A stretch of DNA of 64,000 nucleotides from contig NZ_RBZQ01000007.1 of assembly GCF_003640395.1 (NCBI RefSeq), positions 1 through 64,000 on the forward strand. Direction: 5' to 3'. The position numbers and the translations under genes were made by a program. Every line of letters starts with the position of its first letter. The stretch's first letter is position 1. The DNA is from Stutzerimonas urumqiensis (GTDB lineage Bacteria > Pseudomonadota > Gammaproteobacteria > Pseudomonadales > Pseudomonadaceae). Positions 26,784 to 35,154 of the stretch are shown piece by piece. The notes beneath the pieces were generated by a model. The model was not told where the DNA came from. It did not search any database and saw only the letters and a program-made list of their open reading frames with translations.

Positions 26784-27808
26784 TGCGCCGCTTCGCTTCG
26801 CTGTTCACCCATCCCGCCGCCCGCTGGGTGCTGCTCGCCCTGGCGCTGGGCTTTCCCTTCGTGGCCAGCAGCGAGTATCAGGTCTATGTCATGGCCACCG
26901 CCTTCATCTGGGCGATCGCGGTGTACGGGCTGAACATCATCACCGGCTACTGCGGCCAGCTGAACTTGGCGCACGGCGGGTTCTTCGCCGTCGGCGCCTA
27001 CGCCCTGGCGATCCTGACGAGCGATCACGGCTGGAACTTCTGGCCGGCGTTTCTCGCCGCCGGGCTGGTCTCGGCGGCGCTCGGGGCGGCGGTGGGGGTC
27101 GTCTCGCTGCGGCTGAAGGAGCACTACTTCGCGATCTTCACCCTCTGCGTGGGCTTCATCATCTACCTGCTGATCGACAAGTGGGAGGCGCTGACGCACG
27201 GCGCCATCGGCATCCGCGGCATCGCCGCGCCGGATGGCTTCGGGCTCGTCGACTTCAGCCAGACGCGCCCGTTCTACTACCTGGCGCTGGGCTTTCTGGT
27301 GCTGGCGATCTGGTTTGCCGGCCGACTGGCGTCCTCGCTGCTCGGCCGCACCTTCATGGCGATCCGCAATGGCGACGCGCTGGCCCAGTCGCTGGGCATC
27401 GACCTGATGCGCAACAAGGTGCTGGCCTTCGTGCTGTCGACTACCTACGCCGGCGTCGCGGGCGCGCTCTACGCCTCGATGATCCGCTTCATCGGCCCGG
27501 AGGAGGCCAACCCCAACCACACCTTCGACATGATTACCTACCTGCTGATCGGCGGGTTCGGCACGCTGTTCGGGCCGCTCGCCGGCACCGTCGGCGTGGT
27601 GTGGATCACCCAATCGCTGCAGTTCCTCGAGGATTACCGCATGGTGATCTTCGGCCCGCTGATCGTGGTGCTGGTGATCTTCATGCCGCGCGGGGTGGTC
27701 GGCACCTTCCTCGGCTGGAAGCTGCGCAAGGACGCCGAAGCGGCGCGCGCCGATGCGCGGCCGGGCGTCGATGGGATGTCCGGCACGGAGGTGAAGCCCC
27801 ATGCTTAA
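26783..27808 (+). CDS. Branched-chain amino acid-type ABC transporter permease (LivM family)
   Basis: Second permease of the importer, 341 residues with about nine membrane segments. LivM features are LNIITGYCGQLNLAHGGFFAVGAYALAI near residue 52, RNGDALAQSLGIDLMRNKVLAFVLS and the domain-interaction loop MITYLLIGGFGTLFGPLAGTVGV. The ATG overlaps the livH stop (TGATG), and the 3' end overlaps the first ATPase gene by 8 bp. The C-terminal 25 residues are hydrophilic (KDAEAARADARPG). Confidence 0.9.
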   Translation: MRRFASLFTHPAARWVLLALALGFPFVASSEYQVYVMATAFIWAIAVYGLNIITGYCGQLNLAHGGFFAVGAYALAILTSDHGWNFWPAFLAAGLVSAALGAAVGVVSLRLKEHYFAIFTLCVGFIIYLLIDKWEALTHGAIGIRGIAAPDGFGLVDFSQTRPFYYLALGFLVLAIWFAGRLASSLLGRTFMAIRNGDALAQSLGIDLMRNKVLAFVLSTTYAGVAGALYASMIRFIGPEEANPNHTFDMITYLLIGGFGTLFGPLAGTVGVVWITQSLQFLEDYRMVIFGPLIVVLVIFMPRGVVGTFLGWKLRKDAEAARADARPGVDGMSGTEVKPHA

Positions 27809-28568
27809 GGTCGAGAAACTGACCAAGATGTTCGGCGGACTGGCGGCGGTGCACGACGTCAGCGTCGAGTTCGAGGCGCGAAAGATCAACGCCATCATCG
27901 GGCCGAACGGCGCCGGCAAGAGCACCTTCTTCAACCTGATCTCGGGCCTGCGCAAGCCGACCTCCGGACGCATCCTGATCGACGGCCATGACGTGTCGCG
28001 CCTGCGCTGCGACCGCGTGGCGCGGCTGGGCGTCGGCCGTACCTTCCAGACCACGCACCTGTTCGAGCAGGCGACCGTGCTCGACAACCTCATCGTCGGT
28101 CACCGGTTGCGCACGCGCTCCGGGCTGTGGGACGTGCTGATCAACTCCAGCCGCTTGCAGCGCGAAGAACGCGAGTGCCGGGAAAAGGCCCGCGAGGCGC
28201 TGGACTTCGTCGGGCTGGCGCACCTGGAGAACCGGGTGGTGCTCGACATCTCGCAGGAGGAGCGCAAGCGCGTCGCCTTCGCCCTGGCGCTGGCCACCGA
28301 GCCGAAGCTGGTGCTGCTCGACGAACCGGCCGCCGGCGTCAACCCGGAGGAGACCGAAGGCCTCGCCCGGCTGATCCGCAAGATGGCCGAGCACGGGCTG
28401 ACCGTGTGCCTGATCGAACACAAGATGGACATGATCATGGGCCTGGCCGACAAGATCATGGTGCTCAACTACGGCGAGAAGATCGCCGAAGGCACGCCGG
28501 CCGAAATCAAGGCGAACCCGGCCGTCATCGAGGCCTACCTGGGGAGCGATCACGATGCTGCAGCTTGA
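27801..28568 (+). CDS. ABC transporter ATP-binding protein (LivG family)
   Basis: A 255-residue ATPase. Walker A is GPNGAGKST (about residue 34), the Q-loop region is [16 protein letters not shown], and Walker B is [16 protein letters not shown] with H-loop CLIEHKMDM. The ABC signature is not LSGGQ but [18 protein letters not shown], a diverged motif. LivG proteins often have a relaxed signature, yet this one lacks both glycines. The C-terminal [14 protein letters not shown] is the usual LivG ending. It overlaps livM by 8 bp and the next gene by 14 bp. Confidence 0.9.
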   Translation: MLKVEKLTKMFGGLAAVHDVSVEFEARKINAIIGPNGAGKSTFFNLISGLRKPTSGRILIDGHDVSRLRCDRVARLGVGRTFQTTHLFEQATVLDNLIVGHRLRTRSGLWDVLINSSRLQREERECREKAREALDFVGLAHLENRVVLDISQEERKRVAFALALATEPKLVLLDEPAAGVNPEETEGLARLIRKMAEHGLTVCLIEHKMDMIMGLADKIMVLNYGEKIAEGTPAEIKANPAVIEAYLGSDHDAAA

Positions 28569-29262
28569 GGCGGTCGAGGTGTGCTACGGCAGTTTCAAGG
28601 CGCTCAAGGGCGTCTCGATGCAGGTCGGTGCCGGCGAGCTGGTGGTGCTGCTGGGCGCCAATGGCGCGGGCAAGACCACGCTGTTCAACACCATCAGCGG
28701 GTTGCTCAAGCCGACCGCCGGCCGCGTTACGCTCGAAGGCCAGCGGATCGACGGGCTCAAGCCCTCCCGGCTGGTCGGTGCCGGCGTGGTGCAGTGCGCC
28801 GAGGGGCGCAAGCTGTTCCCGCAGATGTCCGTGCAGGAAAACCTCTCGCTCGGTGCCTACCTGCACCGGCGCGACCGCGAGGGCAACCGGCGCAACCTGC
28901 GCGAGGTGTACGCGCTGTTCCCGATCCTCGAACAGAAGAAGGACGAACCGGCCGGCTCGCTCAGCGGCGGCCAGCAGCAGATGGTCGCGATCGGCCGCGC
29001 GCTGATGAGCCGGCCGCGCCTGCTGATGCTCGACGAACCCTCGCTCGGGCTGGCGCCGCTGGTGGTCAACCAGATGTTCGAGGTCATCACCCGCATCAAT
29101 CGCAGCGGCACCAGCGTGCTGCTGGCCGAACAGAACGCCTTCGCGGCGCTGAAGATCGCCCACCGCGCATACGTCATCGAGGGCGGCAGCCTGGTGATGG
29201 AAGGCGATCAGCAGGCGATGCTCGGCAACGAGGCGGTGCGCAAGGCTTATATCGGCGCCTGA
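28555..29262 (+). CDS. ABC transporter ATP-binding protein (LivF family)
   Basis: A 235-residue ATPase pairing with the LivG-like subunit. All motifs are canonical: Walker [10 protein letters not shown], signature [16 protein letters not shown], Walker [15 protein letters not shown] and H-loop-region [10 protein letters not shown]. The LivF-specific [22 protein letters not shown] is present, with CAEGR where most have VPEGR. It overlaps livG by 14 bp. Because the partner has a degenerate signature, the dimer may have one canonical and one weakened ATP site. Confidence 0.92.
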   Translation: MLQLEAVEVCYGSFKALKGVSMQVGAGELVVLLGANGAGKTTLFNTISGLLKPTAGRVTLEGQRIDGLKPSRLVGAGVVQCAEGRKLFPQMSVQENLSLGAYLHRRDREGNRRNLREVYALFPILEQKKDEPAGSLSGGQQQMVAIGRALMSRPRLLMLDEPSLGLAPLVVNQMFEVITRINRSGTSVLLAEQNAFAALKIAHRAYVIEGGSLVMEGDQQAMLGNEAVRKAYIGA

Positions 29263-29294
29263 CGGCGACCCGCGAATCAGCACAGGAGACCCAC

Positions 29295-30443
29295 ATGAAG
29301 AACCTCAAGGCACTGGCCGTGGCCACCGCACTGGCGCTGGGCATCGGAGGCCCGGCGCTGGCGGCAGACAAGACGCTGCACATCGGCTTCACCGGCCCGC
29401 TGAGCGGCGGCGCCGCCCTGTATGGCGAGAACACCCTCTCGGGGCTGCGCATGGCGGTCGAGGACGTCAACGAGGCCGGCGGCTTGAAGATCGGCGAGGA
29501 CACCTATCAGGTCGAGCTGATCAGCCTGGACGACAAGTACTCGCCCAGCCAGGCGGCGACCAACGCCAAGCGGCTGGTGAAGGAATCGGGCGTCGAGGCG
29601 GTGTTCGTCCCGCATACCGGCGGCGTGTTCGCGCTGCAGGATTTCAACGTCGACGACGACTTCCTGATCATGGCCTACACCAGCGTGCCATCGGTCACCG
29701 CGCAGAAGAACCCGCTCACGGTGCGCATTCCGCCGGAGTTCAGCAACTACGTCGATTCCTTCTCCGACTACGCGCTCGAGCACTACGGCAAGCGGCTGGG
29801 CGTGGCCGGCGCGACCCATGAATACGCCAAGATCTGGACCGACATGATCACCGAGGCGTGGAAGGAGAAGGGCGGCGAGATCGTCGCCAGCAACCCGATG
29901 GACTACAACAAGTCGACCGACTTCTACACCGGCGTCAGCCGTGTCATCGCCGAAGGGCCGGACGTGATGTTCGTCGGCGGGGCGTCCGAGCCGACCGGGC
30001 TGGTCATCCAGCAGGCGCGTCAGCTCGGCTTCGGCGGCGGCTTCATCGTCATGGATCAGGCCAAGCTCGACGAGATCGCCGAGGTCACCGGCGGGCTGGA
30101 CATGCTCGAAGGCGCGGTCGGCGTGGTGCCGCTGTCCGAGTACGACAGCGAGGTCGCGCAGGCCTTCGTCGATCGCTACAAGCAGGCGCACGGCAAGGTG
30201 CCGGGCTCCGAGGCGGCCTACAACTACCTGGCCTTCCACGTGCTGGCCAAGGCGATGCAGCTGGCCGGCAGCACCGAGCCCAAGGCGGTGCGGGCGAAGA
30301 TGGGCGAGGCCATCGCCGCGCTGGAGCCGAAGTACAACCTCTACGCCATCCAGGGCATCACCGAGGACGGCGGCTTCATCACCCCGACGACGATGGCGGT
30401 GGTCGAAGACGGCAAGATCGTTCGCAAGCGGGTCGAAGAGTGA
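29295..30443 (+). CDS. Periplasmic substrate-binding protein, Liv/amide-type
   Basis: A 382-residue type I periplasmic binding protein with a Sec signal (MKNLKALAVATALALGIGG, cleavage after ALA). The mature protein begins DKTLHIGFTGPLSGGAALYGENTLSG, the Peripla_BP_6 opening, and keeps DDKYSPSQAATNAKRLVKE in the first hinge lobe. The ligand-contact segments (VPHTGGVFALQDFN, MAYTSVPSVTAQ, GASEPTGLVIQQARQLGF) differ from LivJ/LivK, so the ligand is probably not simply leucine, isoleucine or valine. It is the last gene of the operon, 32 bp after livF with a CAGGAGA ribosome site. Confidence 0.88.
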   Translation: MKNLKALAVATALALGIGGPALAADKTLHIGFTGPLSGGAALYGENTLSGLRMAVEDVNEAGGLKIGEDTYQVELISLDDKYSPSQAATNAKRLVKESGVEAVFVPHTGGVFALQDFNVDDDFLIMAYTSVPSVTAQKNPLTVRIPPEFSNYVDSFSDYALEHYGKRLGVAGATHEYAKIWTDMITEAWKEKGGEIVASNPMDYNKSTDFYTGVSRVIAEGPDVMFVGGASEPTGLVIQQARQLGFGGGFIVMDQAKLDEIAEVTGGLDMLEGAVGVVPLSEYDSEVAQAFVDRYKQAHGKVPGSEAAYNYLAFHVLAKAMQLAGSTEPKAVRAKMGEAIAALEPKYNLYAIQGITEDGGFITPTTMAVVEDGKIVRKRVEE

Positions 30444-30532
30444 GGCGATCGCCCTCGTGCATCGCGCCGGCGCGGCTTGCGAGGCGCGCCGGGGCTGCCT
30501 AGCATGACCGGCCTTCAGCCGGTCAGCCGTCC

Positions 30533-31159
30533 ATGCCTCGTACGCCCCGCCCCCCTGCCAAGCGTCGCCCACCCGTCCGGGGCGCGTCACGCCCGCTCAA
30601 GCCGCCACCCGCGACGCCGCGGCTGCTGGTGTTCAACAAACCCTTCGATGTGCTGACGCAGTTCAGCGACGCGCAAGGCCGGGCGACGCTCAAGGATTTC
30701 ATCGAGGTGCCCGGCGTCTACCCCGCCGGGCGGCTGGATCGCGACAGTGAGGGCCTGTTGCTGCTGACCAACGACGGCCAGTTGCAGGCGCGCATCGCCG
30801 ATCCCAGGCACAAGCTGCCCAAGACTTACTGGGTGCAGATCGAGGGCGAGCCGAGCGACGAGCAGCTGCAACGCCTGCGCGACGGGGTCCAGCTCAACGA
30901 CGGGCCGACGCGGCCGGCCGAGGCGCGCCGGCTGGACGAGCCGGCCCTATGGCCGCGCAACCCGCCGGTGCGTTTTCGCAAGTCGGTGCCGACCCACTGG
31001 TTGGAGCTGGTGATCCGCGAGGGGCGCAACCGTCAGGTGCGACGCATGACCGCCGCGGTCGGCCTGCCGACGCTGCGGCTGGTGCGGGTGCGGATCGGCG
31101 ACTGGACGCTCGATGACCTGGCGCCCGGCGAATGGCGCGAGGTCGAGGCGCGAAGGTGA
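30533..31159 (+). CDS. rluE: 23S rRNA pseudouridine synthase RluE
   Basis: Isomerises a uridine of 23S rRNA (U2457 in E. coli). The 208-residue RsuA/RluB/E/F-family enzyme has a basic, proline-rich N-terminus without an S4 domain. The core is [15 protein letters not shown], the catalytic-Asp motif [28 protein letters not shown] and the C-terminal [27 protein letters not shown]. The TQFSD variant after NKP is the RluE pattern. An 8-bp hairpin (TGACCGGC, loop CTTCA, at 30505-30525) ends 7 bp before the ATG, and no clear ribosome site is present. Confidence 0.92.
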   Translation: MPRTPRPPAKRRPPVRGASRPLKPPPATPRLLVFNKPFDVLTQFSDAQGRATLKDFIEVPGVYPAGRLDRDSEGLLLLTNDGQLQARIADPRHKLPKTYWVQIEGEPSDEQLQRLRDGVQLNDGPTRPAEARRLDEPALWPRNPPVRFRKSVPTHWLELVIREGRNRQVRRMTAAVGLPTLRLVRVRIGDWTLDDLAPGEWREVEARR

Positions 31160-31164
31160 GTGGC

Positions 31165-31575
31165 GCCGGTTGGCCGTACCGCCCCGTCACAAGATCAGGG
31201 GGAGTCCGTAGGAGCCAGCTTGCTGGCGAAGCTTTTGTCTTCTGGTTTTGCGGTCTGGAGTTCCAGACGCCGCGTTTTCCTCGGCCTGGCTTCTAGACGT
31301 CCGCCGGTTGGCCGTACCGCCCCGTCCAAGATCAGGGGAGTCCGTAGGAGCCAGCTTGCTGGCGAAGCTTTTGTCTTTTGGCTTTGCGATCAGGAGTTTC
31401 AGACGCCGCGCTTTCCTCGGCCCGGCTTCTAGACGCCCGCCGGTAGGCCGTACCGCCCCGTCACAAGATCAGGGGAGTCCGTAGGAGCCAGCTTGCTGGC
31501 GAAGCTTTTGTCTTTTGGCTTTACGGCCTGGAGTTTTTGACGCCGCGCTTTCCTCGGCCCGAACTACCGATTGCG
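31165..31575. repeat. Three tandem copies of a 136-138 bp unit
   Basis: The unit begins GCCGGTTGGCCGTACCGCCC at 31165, 31303 and 31439. Each copy contains AAGATCAGGGG, then GTAGGAGCCAGCTTGCTGGC (a REP-like hairpin), TTTTGTCTT, GACGCCGCG and TTTCCTCGGCC. Copies are more than 85% alike by eye; the third merges into the longer module described next. The GTAGGAGCC...GGCGA motif is a common intergenic repeat in Pseudomonas. No coding potential is apparent. Confidence 0.85.
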
Positions 31576-32345
31576 CCCTGCACGGCGCGTCACTTTCTCT
31601 TGTCTCGCCAAGAGAAAGTAACCAAAGAGAAGGCGACCCCTGCATCCGGCCCCGGCTTTGCCGGGGTTCCCTCGCTCCGGTGCCGCTCCATGGGCACGCC
31701 ACGAAGGGCCATCCATGGCCCTCGCGGCTCTCGCGGCATCCATGCCGCTCAACCCCTTCCACGGCACCTGCGCTCGGCCTGCTGAAGGGGCGAGTGGTGT
31801 GGCCTGATGGTTTGGGTGTGAAGAGCAAGAAGCAAAGCTGAAAAAGAGAAAGCGCAGCGTTGTGGTCTCGAGCGGGGGCAACCACGCGTAGGGTGCATTC
31901 GCGAAGCAATGCACCGGTTTCGCATCGGCGGCGGCCCCGGCGGATTGTTCGCTTCGCTCCGGAATCCGCCCTACGTCTGTTGCAGGTTGACGCAGCAATC
32001 ACTCGAACATCAGGCGTTGCGCGGTGCCGGGCCTGGCGGATTGTTCGCTGCGCTCGTGAATCCGCCCTACGGTTCGGCGCCGCCGGGTGATCTGATCGCC
32101 AGCAAGCTGGCTCCTACAGGTGGGCTGTGCTGAGCCGTTGGCGCGAGGGTGGAGTCCGAACGCCTGCCAGCCGTAGGGTGCATTCGCGAAGCAATGCACC
32201 GGTTTCGCATCGGCAGCGTCGTTGGCGGATTGTTCGCTTCGCTCCTGAATCAGCCCTACGTCTGTGATGCAGCAATCACTCAAACATCAGCCAACGTAGG
32301 GTGGAAAACGCGCAAAGCGCTTTTCCACCTTGCTGCCCGGACGGA
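31481..32345 (+). repeat. Composite intergenic repeat, copy 1
   Basis: This gene-free stretch is built of modules: GTAGGAGCC; an 11-bp hairpin ACTTTCTCTTG-tctcgc-CAAGAGAAAGT near 31603; a GC-rich block ending in GGCCTGATGGTTT near 31812; GTAGGGTGCATTCGCGAAGC with its partner GGATTGTTCGCTTCGCTC and CCGCCCTAC (31889-31976, again 32174-32261); a lone second half (32038-32073); and GTAGGGTGGAAAACGCGC near 32297. The same modules recur in the same relative order but opposite strand at 42785-43350. The function is unknown; no gene is supported here. Confidence 0.8.
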
Positions 32346-32400
32346 CGTCCAGGATTGATTCGCCGATGAACAAGGCCGCGCCGTCGTTCACCGGAATGGC

Positions 32401-32619
32401 TCAATGGGGAATGCCGCGCGTCATCTCGACGATGTAACCGATCACCGGCTTGGCGATGAAGGCGAACAGGCACAGGCCAAGACCCAGGAAGAGAATGGCC
32501 GTACCGAGCTTGCCGGCTTTGGACTTCTTCGCCAGGTCCCAGATGATGAAGGCCATGAAGGCGATCAGCCCGCCCACCAGGATGATCATCATCCACTTCT
32601 CGAAAACTTCCGGATCCAT
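32401..32619 (-). CDS. DUF2788 family small membrane protein
   Basis: A 72-residue protein with two membrane helices (MIILVGGLIAFMAFIIWDLA and GTAILFLGLGLCLFAFIAKP) separated by a basic KKSKAGKL loop. This matches the small DUF2788 family of Pseudomonas and relatives, of unknown function. The start at 32619 (MDPEVFEKW) was preferred over an upstream ATG four codons earlier because family members begin this way and an AGTGTG/ATGGAG segment precedes it. In P. aeruginosa the homologue also neighbours an Lrp-type regulator, as here. Confidence 0.8.
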   Translation of the reverse strand: MDPEVFEKWMMIILVGGLIAFMAFIIWDLAKKSKAGKLGTAILFLGLGLCLFAFIAKPVIGYIVEMTRGIPH

Positions 32620-32719
32620 CGCACACTCCATCGAAGGCTATGTCAGGTATGACCGGCGCGGGCGTCGTCCGCTCCATCGCGGCGACGCCTTGCCGCAGCG
32701 CGGCGCAGTATACGCGCGC

Positions 32720-33199
32720 CTAGCTGCGCAGGTGCTCGAGCGGCAACTGGGTGCTGGACAGGATCTGCTGCAGGACGAAGCTCGAACGCACGCTGGTGAC
32801 GCCTTCGATGCGGGTCAGGGTGCCGAGCAGGAACTGCTGGTAGTGGTCCATATCGGGCACCACCACCTTGAGCTGATAGTCGGCGTCCATCCCGGTGACC
32901 AGGCTGCATTCGAGCACCTGCGGGCATTTGCGGATAACCGACTGGAAGTGCTCGAAGCGCTCGGGCGTGTGCCGATCCATGCCGATCAGCACGTAGGCGG
33001 TCAGCGTCAGGCCGATCTTCTTGCGGTCGAGCAGGGCGACCTGGCGCGCGATGTAGCCGTCGTCTTCCAGCTGCTTGACGCGCCGCGAACAGGGCGACGG
33101 CGACAGCCCGATGCGCTCGGCCAGCTCCTGGTTGGAAATGCGGGCGTCGCGTTGCAATTCATCGAGAATCTTCAGGTCGTAGCGGTCCAGCTTGCTCAT
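32720..33199 (-). CDS. Lrp/AsnC family transcriptional regulator
   Basis: A 159-residue regulator. The N-terminal winged helix-turn-helix covers LDRYDLKILDELQRDARISNQELAERIGLSPSPCSRRVKQLEDDG (residues 3-47). The C-terminal RAM/AsnC ligand-binding domain shows TAYVLIGMD, CSLVTGMDADYQLKVVVPDMDHYQQF and VRSSFVLQQI. The TGxxDxxL motif indicates an amino acid-sensing octamer. It most resembles general Lrp-like regulators of amino acid catabolism. Its target is not obvious: no amino acid gene is adjacent. Confidence 0.93.
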   Translation of the reverse strand: MSKLDRYDLKILDELQRDARISNQELAERIGLSPSPCSRRVKQLEDDGYIARQVALLDRKKIGLTLTAYVLIGMDRHTPERFEHFQSVIRKCPQVLECSLVTGMDADYQLKVVVPDMDHYQQFLLGTLTRIEGVTSVRSSFVLQQILSSTQLPLEHLRS

Positions 33200-33565
33200 C
33201 GAGAGTGCCTTTGGAGTCCTGGTTGCGCGTTAGCTTGCGCTGGCGACGATAAATTGCGCAAGGCGCACGTTCCTCGGCAGTTTTAGCAAGCGCCTGCCGC
33301 TCGGTCGGGCGTAGCCTGGCTTCATCTTCCCGCCCAGGACATCGAAGCCGGCCCGCCGCCATTCGGCCACCCCGGCCAGGCTTCCTTCGACCTTACCGAG
33401 GTCGTCGCTCCGGGCACGCGGCGCTCATGAGGCGCGGCGAGAAGGGGCAGCGACCCGCTGCATGATGGCCCGGCCATGCGGACAGGCTGGACAGTGACGA
33501 CCCAGGTCGTGTGGTCACTGTCCAGCCTGTTTCGTTTCCGGGGGTTGGCCTCGGCGAGCGGCCCG
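33200..33565. other. Gene-free region with a 17-bp-stem hairpin
   Basis: Nothing codable is supported. ACAGGCTGGACAGTGAC (33482-33498) and GTCACTGTCCAGCCTGT (33514-33530) form a perfect 17-bp stem around a 15-nt loop. The flanks show no strong T-run, only TTCGTTT on the right. It lies downstream of the cation exporter gene (leftward) and could be a terminator-like structure. A short stretch at about 33357-33430 reads like the end of a protein (FGHPGQASFDLTEVVAPGT) but has no recognisable beginning. Confidence 0.6.
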
Positions 33566-34465
33566 TCAGCGCCGCGCGCGGGCGCGCTCGACCACGTCCT
33601 GCGGATCGGGATGCACCAGCACCTCGGCCTTTGGATAGGCCCGCTCGATCGCCTGTTCGACGGCCTCGCAGAGGTCATGCGCGCGGGCCAGCGACAACTC
33701 GCCGGGCAACTCCAGATGCAGCTGGACGAACCAGCGCGTGCCGGACATGCGGGTGCGCAGGTCATGGCAGCCGATCACGCCTGGCACCGCGCAGGCGAGG
33801 CGGTGCATTTCTTCGGCGACCGCCGGGTCCAGCTCCTGATCCATCAGCACCGAACAGGCCTCGCGCAGAATGCCGAGCGCGCTCCAGAAGATGTACAGCG
33901 CAATGAGGACGCCGAACACCGCATCGAGGCGGTCCCAGCCGTACCCGGCGAGTACGAGCGCCAGCAGGATGCCGCTGTTGAGCAGCAGGTCCGAGCGGTA
34001 ATGCAGCGAGTCGGCGCGGATCGCCGTGGACCCGGTGACCCGCACCACATGGCGCTGGAACGCCAGCAGGCCCAGCGTTGCGCCCAGCGACACCACCATC
34101 ACGGCGATGCCCAGGCCGGGTGCGGACAGCGGTTGGGGGTACAGCAGGCGGTCGATGCCTTGGAGCCCGACCAGCACGGCGCTGACGCAGATGAACGCCG
34201 ACTGGCCCAGCCCGGCGAGCGCTTCGGCCTTGCCGTGACCGTAACGGTGGTCGTCATCGGCGGGGCGAAGCGAGTAATGCACCGCCAGCAGATTGAGCAG
34301 CGAGGCGGCGCCATCGAGCAGCGAATCGGTCAGCCCGGCGAGCAGGCTGACCGAGCCGCTTAGCCACCAGGCCACCGCCTTGGCCGCGGCCAGCAACAGG
34401 GCGACCGCCAGTGCGGCGCCGGTTGCCTGCCGCATCAGCCGGGCGTGGCTCGGGTGGGTGTTCAT
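33566..34465 (-). CDS. Cation diffusion facilitator, FieF/CzcD family
   Basis: A 299-residue inner-membrane metal exporter (Fe2+/Zn2+/Cd2+ class) driven by proton exchange. Six membrane helices are visible. Helix 2 has LLAGLTDSLLDGAAS with the D-x-x-x-D metal site, the cytosolic loop HRYGHGKAEALAGLGQ is diagnostic, and helix 5 has IRADSLHYRSDLLLNSG with the H-x-x-x-D partner. The cytoplasmic C-terminal domain binds metal (GCHDLRTRMSGTRWFVQLHLELP, LVHPDPQD). The D-H combination is the FieF pattern. It follows a small lipoprotein gene and hrpB as in Pseudomonas genomes. Confidence 0.93.
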   Translation of the reverse strand: MNTHPSHARLMRQATGAALAVALLLAAAKAVAWWLSGSVSLLAGLTDSLLDGAASLLNLLAVHYSLRPADDDHRYGHGKAEALAGLGQSAFICVSAVLVGLQGIDRLLYPQPLSAPGLGIAVMVVSLGATLGLLAFQRHVVRVTGSTAIRADSLHYRSDLLLNSGILLALVLAGYGWDRLDAVFGVLIALYIFWSALGILREACSVLMDQELDPAVAEEMHRLACAVPGVIGCHDLRTRMSGTRWFVQLHLELPGELSLARAHDLCEAVEQAIERAYPKAEVLVHPDPQDVVERARARR

Positions 34466-34565
34466 CGTCTGGTCGACGAGCTATCGACGCCGGCTGCACG
34501 GCGGAGCCGACCCGGCCCCTGCGACGCTGCGCAGCGACCGGACCGCTCGCCGACACGTGCGTGCA

Positions 34566-34982
34566 TCACGCGGCGGGGCGCAGGCCGTACGCCGCCAGCT
34601 GCTCGAGGCTGCCCTGGTGGCGGATCAGGCGCGGATCGTCGAGCGGCAGGCTGCGACCGGTGTCCGCTTCGATGATGGCTTTCAGGCGCGCCGTGTCGAT
34701 CTGCCCGTCTTCGCCGACCGCTTCCTGCAGGCGCTCGGGCGCCACGCTGTATTCGCCCTCGGGCAGGTAGATGGCGCCGGTGGCGAAGTCGATGCCGAAG
34801 GCGATCAGCCCCGGGATCACATAGAACAGCAGGCCGATGGCATCGAGCACGGCGACCGCCGGGTCGATGCGCCCTTCGATCTGGCCACGGCGGTCCGGGT
34901 AGAGGAGCGTGCCGCAGGCCGACAGCTGGGTGAACAGCGCAGCGGCCAGGACGCCGCCGATGACACGAGTACGGGTACGCAT
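34566..34982 (-). CDS. Small YceK-like lipoprotein
   Basis: A 138-residue predicted lipoprotein. The signal MRTRTRVIGGVLAAALFTQ ends in a lipobox LSAC (Cys23). The mature part has YPDRRGQIEGRIDPAVAVLDAIGLLFYVIPGLIAFGIDFATGAIYLP, a pattern like the YceK/YidQ lipoproteins. A C-terminal acidic helical part follows with LDDPRLIRHQGSLEQL. Homologues next to hrpB in Pseudomonas have often been annotated polyribonucleotide nucleotidyltransferase, which nothing in this sequence supports. The function is unknown. It is divergent from hrpB. Confidence 0.75.
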   Translation of the reverse strand: MRTRTRVIGGVLAAALFTQLSACGTLLYPDRRGQIEGRIDPAVAVLDAIGLLFYVIPGLIAFGIDFATGAIYLPEGEYSVAPERLQEAVGEDGQIDTARLKAIIEADTGRSLPLDDPRLIRHQGSLEQLAAYGLRPAA

Positions 34983-35122
34983 GGTGGTTCTCCTTGAAGA
35001 ATCGCGCCGACTATACAAGGCGCCGAGGGCATTGCTCCATATCGGACCCCGCGCCCGCAGCGGCCGTTCGCCGCGGCCTCGGGGCCTTACGTCCGCTGCG
35101 CTCGCGACCGGGCGGCGGCGCC

Positions 35123-35128
35123 TATAAT
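35123..35128 (+). promoter_or_regulatory. Candidate -10 element of hrpB
   Basis: A perfect TATAAT sits 26 bp before the hrpB ATG, conspicuous in GC-rich surroundings. No good -35 hexamer is seen at 16-18 bp, so the promoter call is tentative. Confidence 0.45.
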
Positions 35129-35154
35129 GCCGGCCCGCCGTTCCGGAGCCTCGC

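Noticed and set aside
31248-32358. Small open frames in the repeat region
   Set aside because: They are not kept between repeat copies and consist of repeat modules.
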